Assembly (NCBI GenBank): GCA_038240605.1
Contig: JBBSDP010000002.1
Location: 152,606-216,605, forward strand
Source: JBBSDP01 sp038240605
GTDB taxonomy: Bacteria > Planctomycetota > Phycisphaerae > Tepidisphaerales > Tepidisphaeraceae
Reading direction: 5' to 3'
Length of the DNA: 64,000 nucleotides
Notes under the pieces: model-generated
The model's database searches: none
The model's input: only the letters and a program-made list of their open reading frames with translations
Told to the model about the DNA's origin: nothing
Shown: one piece after another, positions 1 to 8,053 of the stretch
Layout: each line of letters begins with the position of its first letter
Position numbering within the stretch: position 1 is the stretch's first letter
Made by a program: the position numbers and the translations under genes

Positions 1-495
1 AATTCGTTCGGCGCCGCTGAGGGCGCGGGCCACGGCAGTGTAGAAGGACTTGAGTTCGGGCTTGCGCTGGCCGTTGGAATTGTCGTCCACGTTATGCAGG
101 TGTCGGTGTGAATCGTGCGGATCAAGGGGGACAATTCGCTGCGGTAACGAGCCGTGCAGTTCTGCCTTGAAGATACGGGCCTCGCGGTGATCGATTACGA
201 CCAGGAAATGGATACCGTCGGCGACGGCCGGCTCCGCGGGCGCGGCGCTTCGCTCGAGGAAATGCCGAATTTTCATCAGTTCCTGAATGTCGGAGAAATC
301 CTTGCGGCGCGGAGGGTGGACCGTCAGCGTTTGCCCGTTCCGGGCGAACTTCAAATTGCCATCGTGCTCCTCAGTCGCGTCCGCGAGTGCAGTGAGCATC
401 GACCGCACATCCCTCCACTGGAGATTTCGGGCAACGGGATGCTGAAATACGGCATCGTAAGTGCCTTGGTGGATTCCATGCGTCGGCGTGTTCAT
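1..495 (-). CDS. Conserved hypothetical protein, 3' end cut by window edge
   Basis: A minus-strand frame stays open from an ATG at 495 to the window edge (165 codons, C-terminus missing). It begins MNTPTHGIHQGTYDAVFQHP. The first half contains a short segment NLKFARNGQTLTVHPPRRKD followed by a helix-rich stretch (IQELMKIRHFLERS). The second half has the hydrophobic pattern FLVVIDHREARIFKAELHGS. Both halves resemble, from memory, a family of unnamed proteins found in planctomycetes and proteobacteria whose function is unknown to me. The next gene on the same strand, an RRM protein, ends 82 bases upstream. The reading frame is convincing because it is uninterrupted and has balanced composition. 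I assign no function. Confidence 0.7.
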   Translation of the reverse strand, partial: MNTPTHGIHQGTYDAVFQHPVARNLQWRDVRSMLTALADATEEHDGNLKFARNGQTLTVHPPRRKDFSDIQELMKIRHFLERSAAPAEPAVADGIHFLVVIDHREARIFKAELHGSLPQRIVPLDPHDSHRHLHNVDDNSNGQRKPELKSFYTAVARALSGAERI

Positions 496-577
496 CAATC
501 TGTCCTTGTCAATACGGAATCGTTGGGGCGTTGGCCGTCTTGCGCTGCGTGGGACGAGCTTCGGGAAGCCAAGAGCA

Positions 578-880
578 TCATCGGAACATGTCCATGGACT
601 CGAACAAACGCGAGAAGTTAATTCCCTTGGTCTGTCCTGGTTTAGCCCAACTTACATTGAGGGCCAAACCTCTGTGTTGCAAACCGTTCAAGCCGGTGAT
701 GGCGGACCTGCCGTGCTCCTCGGTATCCATCTCCACGAATCCCGTGCACGAGCCGTTGGCGGCTTGCCCTTGACCAGGGAGCCGGACCGAACGGACGGTG
801 CCGTGGCCGGCGAATAGTTGTTCAAGCTCTTCTCTACCGACCAGCTTGCTCAGGTTCGCAATAAATAATTTCCCAGGCAT
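578..880 (-). CDS. RNA-binding protein with a single RRM domain
   Basis: This 100-aa protein is essentially one RNA recognition motif. RNP2 is seen as KLFIANL near the N-terminus and RNP1 as CTGFVEMD about 40 residues later, with the usual beta-alpha-beta spacing (LVGREELEQLFAGHGTVRSV between them). The ATG at 880 starts MPGKLFIANLS, where such proteins usually begin; the frame stays open to 964 but those extra residues do not look conserved. Bacterial stand-alone RRM proteins of this size bind single-stranded RNA and are often cold- or stress-induced. The RNP1 aromatic positions are only partly kept (GFVEMD). The long A+T-rich leader upstream would fit regulated expression, but that is inference. 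Confidence 0.85.
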   Translation of the reverse strand: MPGKLFIANLSKLVGREELEQLFAGHGTVRSVRLPGQGQAANGSCTGFVEMDTEEHGRSAITGLNGLQHRGLALNVSWAKPGQTKGINFSRLFESMDMFR

Positions 881-1252
881 GGATGTCTGTTCCCCTTGTC
901 GCAGCAGTGGCGCGCGCTTTGACAATAACAACGAGGACGGCCAGCGTTTTGGCCCTGTGGGCAAAAGGGGCGAGGGAGACAGACAACGTGAAGAAATGAT
1001 GCGCTTGTCGTGCTCTTTCGTCGATCAGCCGTTAGACCGTAGGCGTTCCGAGTCGCGAAGTATATAGATAATAATAGATTCCCTGGCGCTGCTTTCGAGT
1101 ATGATGGTGAGAGATGTGCATTACCAGCCATTTGCCGGTGCGGTAATCACAATACAGCAATCGTAACGTGAGGATCGATGGCCCAGACATGACAGACCTG
1201 AATTCGCGGTCGCGATGACCGCCCCGCCACTCCATTTTACTGAAAGAGGCCG
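881..1252. other. Intergenic region between divergent RRM and DUF6166 genes
   Basis: About 370 bases without a convincing gene. A short A+T-rich patch around 1058-1083 contains several TATA-like hexamers on both strands and is the likeliest site for divergent promoters, but no -35/-10 pair is clear enough to call. Just before the downstream gene, AAAGAGG (1243-1249) looks like a ribosome binding site. Confidence 0.4.
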
Positions 1253-1297
1253 ATCATCAAAACATATCACGGAGAGCGAACGGAAAACGGCTGTGAA

Positions 1298-1981
1298 GTG
1301 ACCGTTAACGGCATGCCGTTGCCGCGCCACTCTGATCTTTCCGGCAACGCCAGCAGCCCTCTCGACTGGGGTTTCATCGGCACCGGGCAACTTTCCATGG
1401 CCATCCTGTCTGATTTCCTAGGCGACGATTCCAGGGCCAAAACGATGTGTGACTCGTTCGATAGGAAAGTCATTGCTGAGTTGCCTCACCGGTCGTGGAC
1501 GCTGACCGGCGAAGAGGTCAACGATGCATTGGAGACAGTCATCGCGATGCAGGACGCCGCGGGCGTGCGGGAAATTGACGCACCGAGTGCTCGATACGGC
1601 GACATGGCAGTTAAGTCGTCAGGCACCACCTCTGCGAGAGCGGCCAAGAGCGGCAGCCAAGATGCCGTGATGAACAATCAATCTCTCGAAGAACGCGCAA
1701 CCGATCGCAAGGCGAACGTGGTCACTGAGGCAGCCGGGGAAATGCTGGACGCCGCCAATCACGTGGCTGCTGCCGCGATCGCCGTCGGCAGGGCGGCGCA
1801 CCAAGTTGCCCGCGGCGGCGATCGACCCGCTGATGAAGCGATGAGTACGGCCAATCGCGCCGCCGATGAACAGGCCGCCGCCACCAATCTCGCCGTCGAT
1901 GAAGCGACGGCCCTCGCTCGCTCAGCCATGGCCGAAGCCGATCGCATCGTATCCAAACTGGTTCCGTTGAAGGCCCAATGA
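1298..1981 (+). CDS. DUF6166-containing protein with alanine-rich helical tail
   Basis: 227 aa from a GTG at 1298. The N-terminal third matches my recollection of DUF6166: VTVNGMPLPRHSDL, then WGFIGTGQLSMAILSDFLGD, then VIAELPHRSWTLT. The C-terminal half (about residues 125-220) is a low-complexity, Ala/Asp/Arg-rich helix with a loose AADEA/AAxxA periodicity, reminiscent of LEA-like or phasin-like amphipathic helices. The same frame is open upstream to 1241 and there reads KTYHGERTENGCE, which looks like the missing start of the DUF6166 domain, but it has no ATG, GTG or TTG. A strong AAAGAGG site lies six bases before an ATC codon at 1256. The true product is therefore probably about 14 residues longer. 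Function is unknown. Confidence 0.75.
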   Translation: MTVNGMPLPRHSDLSGNASSPLDWGFIGTGQLSMAILSDFLGDDSRAKTMCDSFDRKVIAELPHRSWTLTGEEVNDALETVIAMQDAAGVREIDAPSARYGDMAVKSSGTTSARAAKSGSQDAVMNNQSLEERATDRKANVVTEAAGEMLDAANHVAAAAIAVGRAAHQVARGGDRPADEAMSTANRAADEQAAATNLAVDEATALARSAMAEADRIVSKLVPLKAQ

Positions 1982-2054
1982 GACGACATAGCGTGATCCG
2001 CGAGCCAGCCTAAACCGGCCTGATCGCGCTGGGCACGGCGGGGATCCTTGGCTG

Positions 2055-2705
2055 ATGTCGCTCCTCGGCGCCGCCCTGCTGTTCCTTCGCGCAACCAAGG
2101 AGGCGCCTTCGTACCAACGACTTCTCCTCCCGCTGTCTGGCGCTCTTTTCGGGTTTGCCGTTGGCGTCCGCCTGACACTTGCCCCCGCAGCCCTCGCCTT
2201 CACAGGAATGTTGATCGCCGACATACCTCAGTCACGCTCAGGACGAATGAGAACGGCGGTGGTCTTCGCGGCTGGCATGGCCGTTGGCATTGCTCCAACG
2301 GTTTTCATGTTTGCCATGGACTGCAGGCCGTTCCTGGCCGGCAACTTCGTCTACCCCGCGCTCAACACGGCATTTCGACAGGCAACGGCCTACAAGAGCG
2401 CAATGACGCCCGCCGCCAAACTCATTTGGTTTCTCGAAAGAATTCTGGGAGATCCGGGAATCTGCGCGATGGCAATCGTGCTTGTTGGTTCCCTGTTCCT
2501 GCTCTGGCGGCGGGGAGCGTTCGGAACACATCCGTTGCGGCGCGAATTGACGTTTCTCGGATTGCTCATGCGAACGTCTGTCGCGGCCGCCAGTTTCCGC
2601 CGAACCGCGATGAACCTGTCCTGTATTTCTGGGGATGAAGCTCGTTCAGTTCAGCGCCTGATTCAAATCCACGATCAGGTCGCGGACGTCTTCCACGCCG
2701 ACTGA
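2055..2705 (+). pseudogene. Fragment of a GT-C/mannosyltransferase-like membrane protein
   Basis: The frame encodes four or five hydrophobic segments (SLLGAALLFLRA, LSGALFGFAVGVRLTLAPAA, VVFAAGMAVGIAPTVFMFAM, AMAIVLVGSLFLLWR). These resemble the middle of multi-spanning glycosyltransferase-type (GT39/DUF2029-like) proteins of about 500 aa. Only about 170 such residues are present. Neither the N-terminal catalytic loop nor the C-terminal membrane block is found nearby. After LTFLGLLM the sequence loses membrane character, and its last 60 bases lie antisense over the end of the transsulfuration gene. I read it as a both-ends truncated remnant. A short genuine membrane protein cannot be excluded. 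Confidence 0.5.
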
Positions 2706-3857
2706 GAGGCGGACGAGGCCGTCGTCGATGCCGATTTCGGCGCGGCGCGCGGGTGGGATGCTGGCGTGGGTCATGATCGCGGGGTGCTCGATCAGGCTTT
2801 CGACGCCGCCGAGGCTTTCGGCGAGTGTGAAGACCTGGCAGCGTTCGAGGAAGCGGCGGGCGGCGGGCAACCCTCCTGCCAGGACGGCGCTGACCATGGC
2901 GCCGCCGTTGCGCATCTGGCGCTGGGCCAGCTCGTGTTGCGGGTGGCTGGGCAGGCCGGGGTAATGGACGCGCGTGATCTTGTCGGAACGCGATTCGAGA
3001 TGGCGGGCGATCTCCAGGGCGTTCCGCGACGCTCGCTCCACGCGCAGCGCCAGCGTCTTCACGCCGCGCAGGGCGAGGAAACAGTCGAACGGCCCGCTGA
3101 TCGCGCCGGCGGCGTTCTGGAGAAAGCCGAGACGGTCGGCCAACTCCGGATTTCTCCCGCCGACGATCGCCATCCCACCGATCATGTCGCTGTGGCCATT
3201 GATGTACTTGGTCACGCTGTGGACGACGATGTCGAAGCCACAGGTCAGCGGGCGTTGGAGATACGGCGTCGCGAACGTGTTGTCCGCGACCGAGATGAGG
3301 CGATGCTTCCGCGCGATCTCTGCCAGCGCCGCCAGGTCCGCCAACTTCAGCAGTGGGTTGCTCGGCGTCTCGACCCAGAGCATGCGGGTGTTGGGACGGA
3401 TGGCTGGTTCGATGGCGGCGAGGTCCGCGGCGTTGACGTAGGAGACTTCGAGCCCGGCGCTGTGCCGGCGCACGCGCTCGAAGAGGCGAAAGGTGCCGCC
3501 GTACAGGTCGTCGCCGGCGATGAGGTGTGAGCCGTGCTCGAGCAGTTCCAGGACGGTGGCAGTGGCGGCGAGCCCGGAGGCGAAGGCGAAGCCGGCATGG
3601 CCATCTTCCAGGTCCGCCACGCACCGCTCGAAGGCCCAGCGCGTCGGATTGTGGCTGCGGCCGTAGTCGAGCCCCTTGTGGACGCCCGGCGACTGCTGCT
3701 TGTAGGTGCTGCTGGTGTAGATCGGCGGCATGACCGCGCCGGTGGCTGGATCGGGCAACTGGCCGGCGTGGATCACGCGGGTGGCAAAGTGCTGGCGCTC
3801 GCCCGTGTGAGGCAAGACGCGGTTGGTCGGCATGTCGCCGCTTGTGGGAACGCTCAT
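2646..3857 (-). CDS. Cystathionine gamma-lyase / gamma-synthase family PLP enzyme
   Basis: 403-aa Cys/Met metabolism PLP enzyme, full length for the family. Hallmarks include the N-terminal TRVIHAGQLPDPATGAV, YGRSHNPTR, the FASGLAATATVLELL cofactor-binding loop, WVETPSNPLLKLADL, and VHSVTKYINGHSD with the Schiff-base lysine. SLGGVESLIEHPAIMTHAS is the usual C-terminal substrate loop. The ATG at 3857 overlaps the stop codon of the upstream cystathionine beta-synthase gene by four bases (ATGA), so the two are translationally coupled. Next to a beta-synthase the likely job is gamma-lyase, releasing cysteine from cystathionine in reverse transsulfuration. Sequence alone does not exclude cystathionine gamma-synthase activity. 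Cytoplasmic. Confidence 0.9.
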   Translation of the reverse strand: MSVPTSGDMPTNRVLPHTGERQHFATRVIHAGQLPDPATGAVMPPIYTSSTYKQQSPGVHKGLDYGRSHNPTRWAFERCVADLEDGHAGFAFASGLAATATVLELLEHGSHLIAGDDLYGGTFRLFERVRRHSAGLEVSYVNAADLAAIEPAIRPNTRMLWVETPSNPLLKLADLAALAEIARKHRLISVADNTFATPYLQRPLTCGFDIVVHSVTKYINGHSDMIGGMAIVGGRNPELADRLGFLQNAAGAISGPFDCFLALRGVKTLALRVERASRNALEIARHLESRSDKITRVHYPGLPSHPQHELAQRQMRNGGAMVSAVLAGGLPAARRFLERCQVFTLAESLGGVESLIEHPAIMTHASIPPARRAEIGIDDGLVRLSVGVEDVRDLIVDLNQALN

Positions 3858-5272
3858 CGGCTCGACTCCGTTTTGCCGCTGTCTTCCGGACCCCCTGATT
3901 TCTCCCTGGCGTACTGGCGGCGCAGGTAATTCAGGACGTCGATCCGCGTGATCAGGCCATGGAAACCCTGATCGTCGTTGACGACGGCAACCAGGCCGGC
4001 GTCGAAGATCGGCGTCAATTCGGCGATCCCGGCGCGATGGTCGATCGTGCGCACTTTGCGCGTCATGACGTTGCGGACCGGCTGATCGAACGCCCGCCGC
4101 TCTTGCGTCGCCGCAAGCAACAGATCGCTCTCGTCCATGATTCCGACGAGCTTGCCATTCTCCAGGACGGGGAGCTGCGAGACATCGTAGAGGCGCATGC
4201 GCGTGTAGGCGATCGTCAGCGGGTCCTGCGGCTCGAGATAGACGACGTTCCCTTCGGCAAAAGGACGGCTGATCAGATCGCGCAGGTCGCCGTGGGTCTG
4301 CCGGCGCGCAAATCCCTGGTCCCTCATCCAGTTGTCGTTGAACATCTTCGAAAGATATTTGCTGCCGGTATCGCAGACGAACGTGACGACGACCTTTGGC
4401 GCCGTCTGGTCGCGGCAATAGTGGACGGCTGCGGCCACCAGCGTGCCGGTGCTGGAACCGGCCAGTACGCCATCCTGCTTCAGCAGAAGCCGGGCGGTTT
4501 CCAATGATTCGGAATCGGGGATGCTGTAGGCGCGGCGCACCCGGCTGAGGTCCGCGATGCCGGGAACGAAATCTTCGCCGATCCCTTCCACAAGCCAGGA
4601 CCCGGCGTCGCCGACCTTACCGGTCTTGATGTAATCGGCGAGGACGGAGCCAGCCGGATCGGCCAGGACCATTTCGACGTGCGGGGCGACCTTTGCGAAG
4701 TAATGGCTCAATCCGGTGATAGTCCCGCCCGAGCCGACGCCGCACACGACGGCATCGAGGCGCCCACCCGTCTGCTCCCAGATTTCCGGCCCAGTGGTCT
4801 GCTCGTGCGCGAGTGGGTTGGCGGGATTGTTGAACTGGTTCACGTAGAACGAATTCGGCGTCTCTTTTGCGATCCGCTCGGCGAGATCCTGGTAATACTG
4901 CGGGTGCCCGCGGCCCACGTCAGAGCGGGTCATTACGATCTGCGCGCCCAGTGCCCGCAGGTGGAGCATCTTCTCCTGGCTCATCTTGTCGGGGATGACG
5001 AGAATCAGCCGGTAGCCCTTGCTGGCCGCAACGAGCGCCAGGCCGAGGCCGGTATTGCCCGCCGTCGCCTCGACCAGCGTGGAGCCGGGGCCGATCTTCC
5101 CCTCGCGTTCGGCGGCGTCGATCATCGAACGGCCGATCCGGTCCTTGATCGACCCGCCCGGGTTCTGGCTCTCCAGCTTCAGGAAAAGCGTGCACGGACC
5201 GACGTCGAACTCGCGCACGCGCAGCAGTGGCGTGTTGCCGATCAGTTGGAGGATGGATTCTGCGTGAGCCAT
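3854..5272 (-). CDS. Cystathionine beta-synthase with C-terminal CBS domain pair
   Basis: 472 aa. Residues 1-320 are a fold-type II PLP enzyme: IGNTPLLRV, the cofactor lysine K43 in QNPGGSIKDRIG, EATAGNTGLGLALVA, and the glycine loop GVGSGGTITGLS that holds the phosphate. Residues about 330-455 form two CBS motifs (YDVSQLPVLENGKLVGIMDE and AGLVAVVNDDQGFHGLITR), which in homologues bind adenosyl ligands and regulate activity. There is no N-terminal heme-binding extension. The enzyme condenses serine and homocysteine to cystathionine, and its product feeds the coupled downstream gene. The tail (EKSGGPEDSGKTESSR) is short and disordered. A cysteine synthase activity is possible, but the CBS pair and the partner gene favour beta-synthase. 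Confidence 0.9.
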   Translation of the reverse strand: MAHAESILQLIGNTPLLRVREFDVGPCTLFLKLESQNPGGSIKDRIGRSMIDAAEREGKIGPGSTLVEATAGNTGLGLALVAASKGYRLILVIPDKMSQEKMLHLRALGAQIVMTRSDVGRGHPQYYQDLAERIAKETPNSFYVNQFNNPANPLAHEQTTGPEIWEQTGGRLDAVVCGVGSGGTITGLSHYFAKVAPHVEMVLADPAGSVLADYIKTGKVGDAGSWLVEGIGEDFVPGIADLSRVRRAYSIPDSESLETARLLLKQDGVLAGSSTGTLVAAAVHYCRDQTAPKVVVTFVCDTGSKYLSKMFNDNWMRDQGFARRQTHGDLRDLISRPFAEGNVVYLEPQDPLTIAYTRMRLYDVSQLPVLENGKLVGIMDESDLLLAATQERRAFDQPVRNVMTRKVRTIDHRAGIAELTPIFDAGLVAVVNDDQGFHGLITRIDVLNYLRRQYAREKSGGPEDSGKTESSR

Positions 5273-5274
5273 TT

Positions 5275-5338
5275 TGTGGCGCGGGCGCTTCGCCCGTGTT
5301 GATTTCTTAGAAGCACGGGCGAGGCGCCCGTGCCACTT
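5275..5338. repeat. REP-like compound inverted repeat
   Basis: Two arms (about 5275-5299 and 5313-5338) are near-perfect reverse complements of each other across a short A/T-rich centre. Each arm is also a small hairpin itself (CGGGCG-ctt-CGCCCG and CGGGCG-agg-CGCCCG). The element lies between two minus-strand genes and could end transcription of the amidohydrolase. Its layered symmetry is typical of dispersed REP/BIME-type elements. No second copy was noticed in this window. Confidence 0.65.
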
Positions 5339-5395
5339 TTAGACCATCCGAAGCGGCCGTTTTGCCCGCAAAATAGTATGCCGCCGGTTGATGAA

Positions 5396-6265
5396 CTAAA
5401 GCCGGTAGCATTTTATGGCGTTGTCGCGGAAGAGTTTGCGGCGCTGCTCGGCCGACGCGCCCGCCACGGCCCAGTCGAGCGTCTGGACCCAGCGCGGGTA
5501 ATCGCTGGCAAGGCGTTCAACGGGCCAGTCGCTGCCGAACATGTTGCGGTCGAAGCCGAAGCATTCAATCACGTGGTCAATGTAGGGCCGGAGCTGTTCG
5601 CGCGTCCATTTCTCGTGGTCGGCCTCGGTCACCAGCCCGGAAATCTTGCACGACACGTTCGGCAACTTCGCGAGCGCGCGCATCTGCCCGCGCCACGGAT
5701 CCAGCACACCTCCCTTGATGTCCGGCTTGGCGATGTGGTCGAGGATGAAGCTCACCTGCGGGCACTGGCGGACCAGGCGGATCGTGTTCTCCAGCTGAGC
5801 GTGAACGATGCACAGGTCGAAGCTCAGCTCGTAGGTGGAGAGGAGCTGGACGCCGCGCACGAAATCGGGGCGAAGACAGAATTCGATGTCGGGCTCGGAC
5901 TGGATGAGCCGGCGAATGCCGCGCAGCAGTCCATGACGCGGATGGCGGGCAAGGCGATCGAGATGTTCGCGGGCGCCGTCGCCCAACTCGAGCGGCGCGT
6001 AAGCGACGATGCCGGCGATTCGCGGATTCTTCTCCGCAAGCCCGGCCACCCATTCGAACTCGTCGATCGCCTGCCTGGTGGCGCAATCCGCCTGGACGAA
6101 AATGACCTTTCCGACGGACACCTCGCCACGGGCACGCTCGAAATCCTCGGGGAGATACGCGCGGTTGAGGACGGCGTTCCCGTCGAGCCAGGCGTAGCGG
6201 AGATGCTGAGGGTCCCACAGGTGGATGTGCGCGTCGACGATGGGGAATTCGGGCATCAGGTTCAT
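5396..6265 (-). CDS. Amidohydrolase 2 family protein (lactonase type)
   Basis: Metal-dependent TIM-barrel hydrolase of the L-fuconolactonase / 2-pyrone-4,6-dicarboxylate lactonase type. The metal-binding HxH is in VDAHIHLWDP near the N-terminus. Other conserved pieces are KVIFVQADC, GIVAYAPLE, GLLRGIRRLIQSEPD, the histidine of FILDHIAKPDIKGG, and NMFGSDWPVERL with the metal-ligand aspartate near the C-terminus. Such enzymes open sugar or aromatic lactones. The ATG at 6265 (MNLMPEFPIVDAH) is chosen because the conserved domain starts right after it; in-frame starts at 6310 and 6337 would add unconserved residues, and 6337 would abut the tRNA. The gene lies just downstream of tRNA-Lys and may be read from its promoter. 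The substrate is not identifiable. Confidence 0.85.
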   Translation of the reverse strand: MNLMPEFPIVDAHIHLWDPQHLRYAWLDGNAVLNRAYLPEDFERARGEVSVGKVIFVQADCATRQAIDEFEWVAGLAEKNPRIAGIVAYAPLELGDGAREHLDRLARHPRHGLLRGIRRLIQSEPDIEFCLRPDFVRGVQLLSTYELSFDLCIVHAQLENTIRLVRQCPQVSFILDHIAKPDIKGGVLDPWRGQMRALAKLPNVSCKISGLVTEADHEKWTREQLRPYIDHVIECFGFDRNMFGSDWPVERLASDYPRWVQTLDWAVAGASAEQRRKLFRDNAIKCYRL

Positions 6266-6337
6266 CCTCGCGCCATCGTACGGCGGCGCGATCTGACGTC
6301 GCGTCGTCATCGCGTCGCCCCGGGACTGATTTGACAT

Positions 6338-6410
<73 letters not shown>

Positions 6411-6468
6411 GCTCGCGTCGTTCGCGCGCCTATTCCTTCGGCCGGGGCTGGGCGCGCGACGAGACACC

Positions 6469-6497
6469 ATTATAAGGAACGAAATCGATCCGCTCAA
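6469..6497 (-). promoter_or_regulatory. Sigma70-type promoter of tRNA-Lys
   Basis: On the minus strand, TTGAGC (6492-6497) and a perfect TATAAT (6469-6474) are separated by 17 bases. Predicted transcription starts near 6462, about 50 bases before the mature tRNA 5' end. Transcription would continue through the tRNA towards the amidohydrolase gene. Confidence 0.75.
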
Positions 6498-6589
6498 CGG
6501 ACTCACTTCCGTTGCAATGTGCGGAGCGTGCCAGTACGCTTTTTCTTTCGACATTTGAGCCGCGCTGCTTCGCGACGGAGTGCTTTTGT

Positions 6590-7051
6590 ATGCGTTTGAG
6601 CGAGATCCTGAAGCCGCAGAACATCAAGGTCCCACTCGAGGCCAAGACCAAGTCCGACGCGATCGCCGAGCTGGTGAACCTGCTCGCCACCAACGGCGAA
6701 GTCATGGACGCCAAATCGGTCCTGGCATCGGTGCTCGACCGTGAGGCGACGCGGACGACCGGCATCGGCAATGGCCTTGCCATCCCACACGGCAAGTGCA
6801 CCGGGACCGACCACCTGGTCATGGCAATCGGGCGGCCTGCCACGCCGATCGATTTCCAGGCGATCGATGGCCGTCCCGTCACGTTGATCTGGTTGCTGAC
6901 TTCGCCGCCGGACAAGACCGGGCCGCACATCCATGCGCTGGCCCGCATCAGCCGGCTGATGACGATCGACAAGTTTCGCCAGGCGCTGGCGGCGGCCGAC
7001 TCCTCGCAGGCCTTGTTTGACGCGATCGTTCAGCAGGAAAGCGTTCTCTAG
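6590..7051 (+). CDS. PTS EIIA-like protein (PtsN / mannitol-fructose type)
   Basis: 153-aa single-domain EIIA protein. The phospho-accepting histidine is H67 in GNGLAIPHGK. The flanking LLATNGEVMDAKSVLASVLDRE and LIWLLTSPPDKTGPHIHALARIS fit the nitrogen-type (PtsN) and fructose-type EIIA fold. With no permease EIIB/EIIC gene adjacent, a regulatory role in a phosphorelay is likelier than sugar uptake. The ATG at 6590 starts MRLSEILKPQNI, the usual beginning; in-frame codons upstream to 6512 look unconserved. The gene converges on the dehydrogenase gene and their stop codons overlap in the tetranucleotide CTAG. Confidence 0.88.
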   Translation: MRLSEILKPQNIKVPLEAKTKSDAIAELVNLLATNGEVMDAKSVLASVLDREATRTTGIGNGLAIPHGKCTGTDHLVMAIGRPATPIDFQAIDGRPVTLIWLLTSPPDKTGPHIHALARISRLMTIDKFRQALAAADSSQALFDAIVQQESVL

Positions 7052-8022
7052 CTAGTTGGCTGGAACGCGTTCGCCTGGATGAAATCCGCATTCCCCTTCA
7101 GATAATTGACGAGGTTCCGCGCGGCGCGCAGTCCCTGTCGCTGCACGCTTTCGTTGGCGCGGCTGCCGATGTGCGGCGTGATCAGGATGTTTTCGATTTC
7201 CTGAAAAACGTGCGGCGCTCGGATCGGCTCGTGCTGGAGGACGTCGGCGCCGTAACCCCAGAGCTTGCCGGAGCGGCAGGCCTCGGCAACCGCCGCTTCG
7301 TCAACCAATCCCCCGCGCGCGGTGTTGATGAGGATCGCGCCATCTTTCATCATGGAAAGCCGATCGCGATTGAGGAAGTGTCGCGCCTCGTCGGTCAGGT
7401 TCATGTGGAGCGTTACGACGTCGGCGCGTCGGAGCACCTCTTCGCGGCTCCCCAGCCGTTCAAGTGAAAATCGCGCGGCCAGCTCATCATCCCAATGGTG
7501 GCCGTGGCCAATGAGCGTCATGCCGAAGGCGGAGGCACGTTTCACGACTTCTTTCCCGATCCGTCCAAGTCCCAGCACACCCAGGGTCTTGCCGAATAAC
7601 TCGACGCCGGTTTGCCGCGTCCATTGCCCTGCCTTCACCACGGCCAGATGGGGGCCGAATCGCTTGGCCACCGCGATCATGAGCCCGATCGTGTGTTCCG
7701 CCACGGTCGTCTCATTGACGCCGGGCGTGAATAACACGGGTATGCGTCGGGCGGTGGCGTGGCGGACGTCGATCGAGTCGAGCCCGATGCCGTACTTGGC
7801 GATCACCTTGAGGCGGGGCAGACCGGCATCGATCACGCGTGCGGTGATCGCATCGTCGCCGTTGAGCAGCCCGTCGAAGCCTTCGCCCTTGAGCAGGTCG
7901 AGCACCTGCTGTTCGCCGAGCGGCCCGCGCGCCGTGACGACCTGGAAGCCGCTCTCCTCGAGCACGCGGTGATGCTGCCCGGGCGTATCCTGAAAACTCG
8001 TCGTGGTCACCAGCACGCGCAT
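7048..8022 (-). CDS. D-2-hydroxyacid dehydrogenase (phosphoglycerate dehydrogenase-like)
   Basis: 324-aa NAD-dependent D-isomer-specific 2-hydroxyacid dehydrogenase. The Rossmann motif is VLGLGRIGKEV. The catalytic arginine lies in INTARGGLVDE, the glutamate in the loop preceding HEPIRAPH, and the histidine in TPHIGSRANES. The N-terminal substrate domain shows KVIAKYGIGLDSID. It has no C-terminal ACT domain, so it resembles short SerA-like or glycerate/lactate dehydrogenases; substrate unknown. The ATG at 8022 has a GGAGG site five bases upstream. The upstream ABC transporter gene ends only 31 bases away, so co-transcription is likely. Confidence 0.87.
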   Translation of the reverse strand: MRVLVTTTSFQDTPGQHHRVLEESGFQVVTARGPLGEQQVLDLLKGEGFDGLLNGDDAITARVIDAGLPRLKVIAKYGIGLDSIDVRHATARRIPVLFTPGVNETTVAEHTIGLMIAVAKRFGPHLAVVKAGQWTRQTGVELFGKTLGVLGLGRIGKEVVKRASAFGMTLIGHGHHWDDELAARFSLERLGSREEVLRRADVVTLHMNLTDEARHFLNRDRLSMMKDGAILINTARGGLVDEAAVAEACRSGKLWGYGADVLQHEPIRAPHVFQEIENILITPHIGSRANESVQRQGLRAARNLVNYLKGNADFIQANAFQPTS

Positions 8023-8053
8023 CGTGTCCTCCACACATCTTGTCCGGCGTCGC

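Noticed and set aside
2646..4418. 590-codon frame joining the CBS region to the gamma-lyase
   Set aside because: The extra N-terminal part lies out of frame over the CBS gene; the ATG at 3857 begins the family-typical sequence and overlaps the CBS stop.
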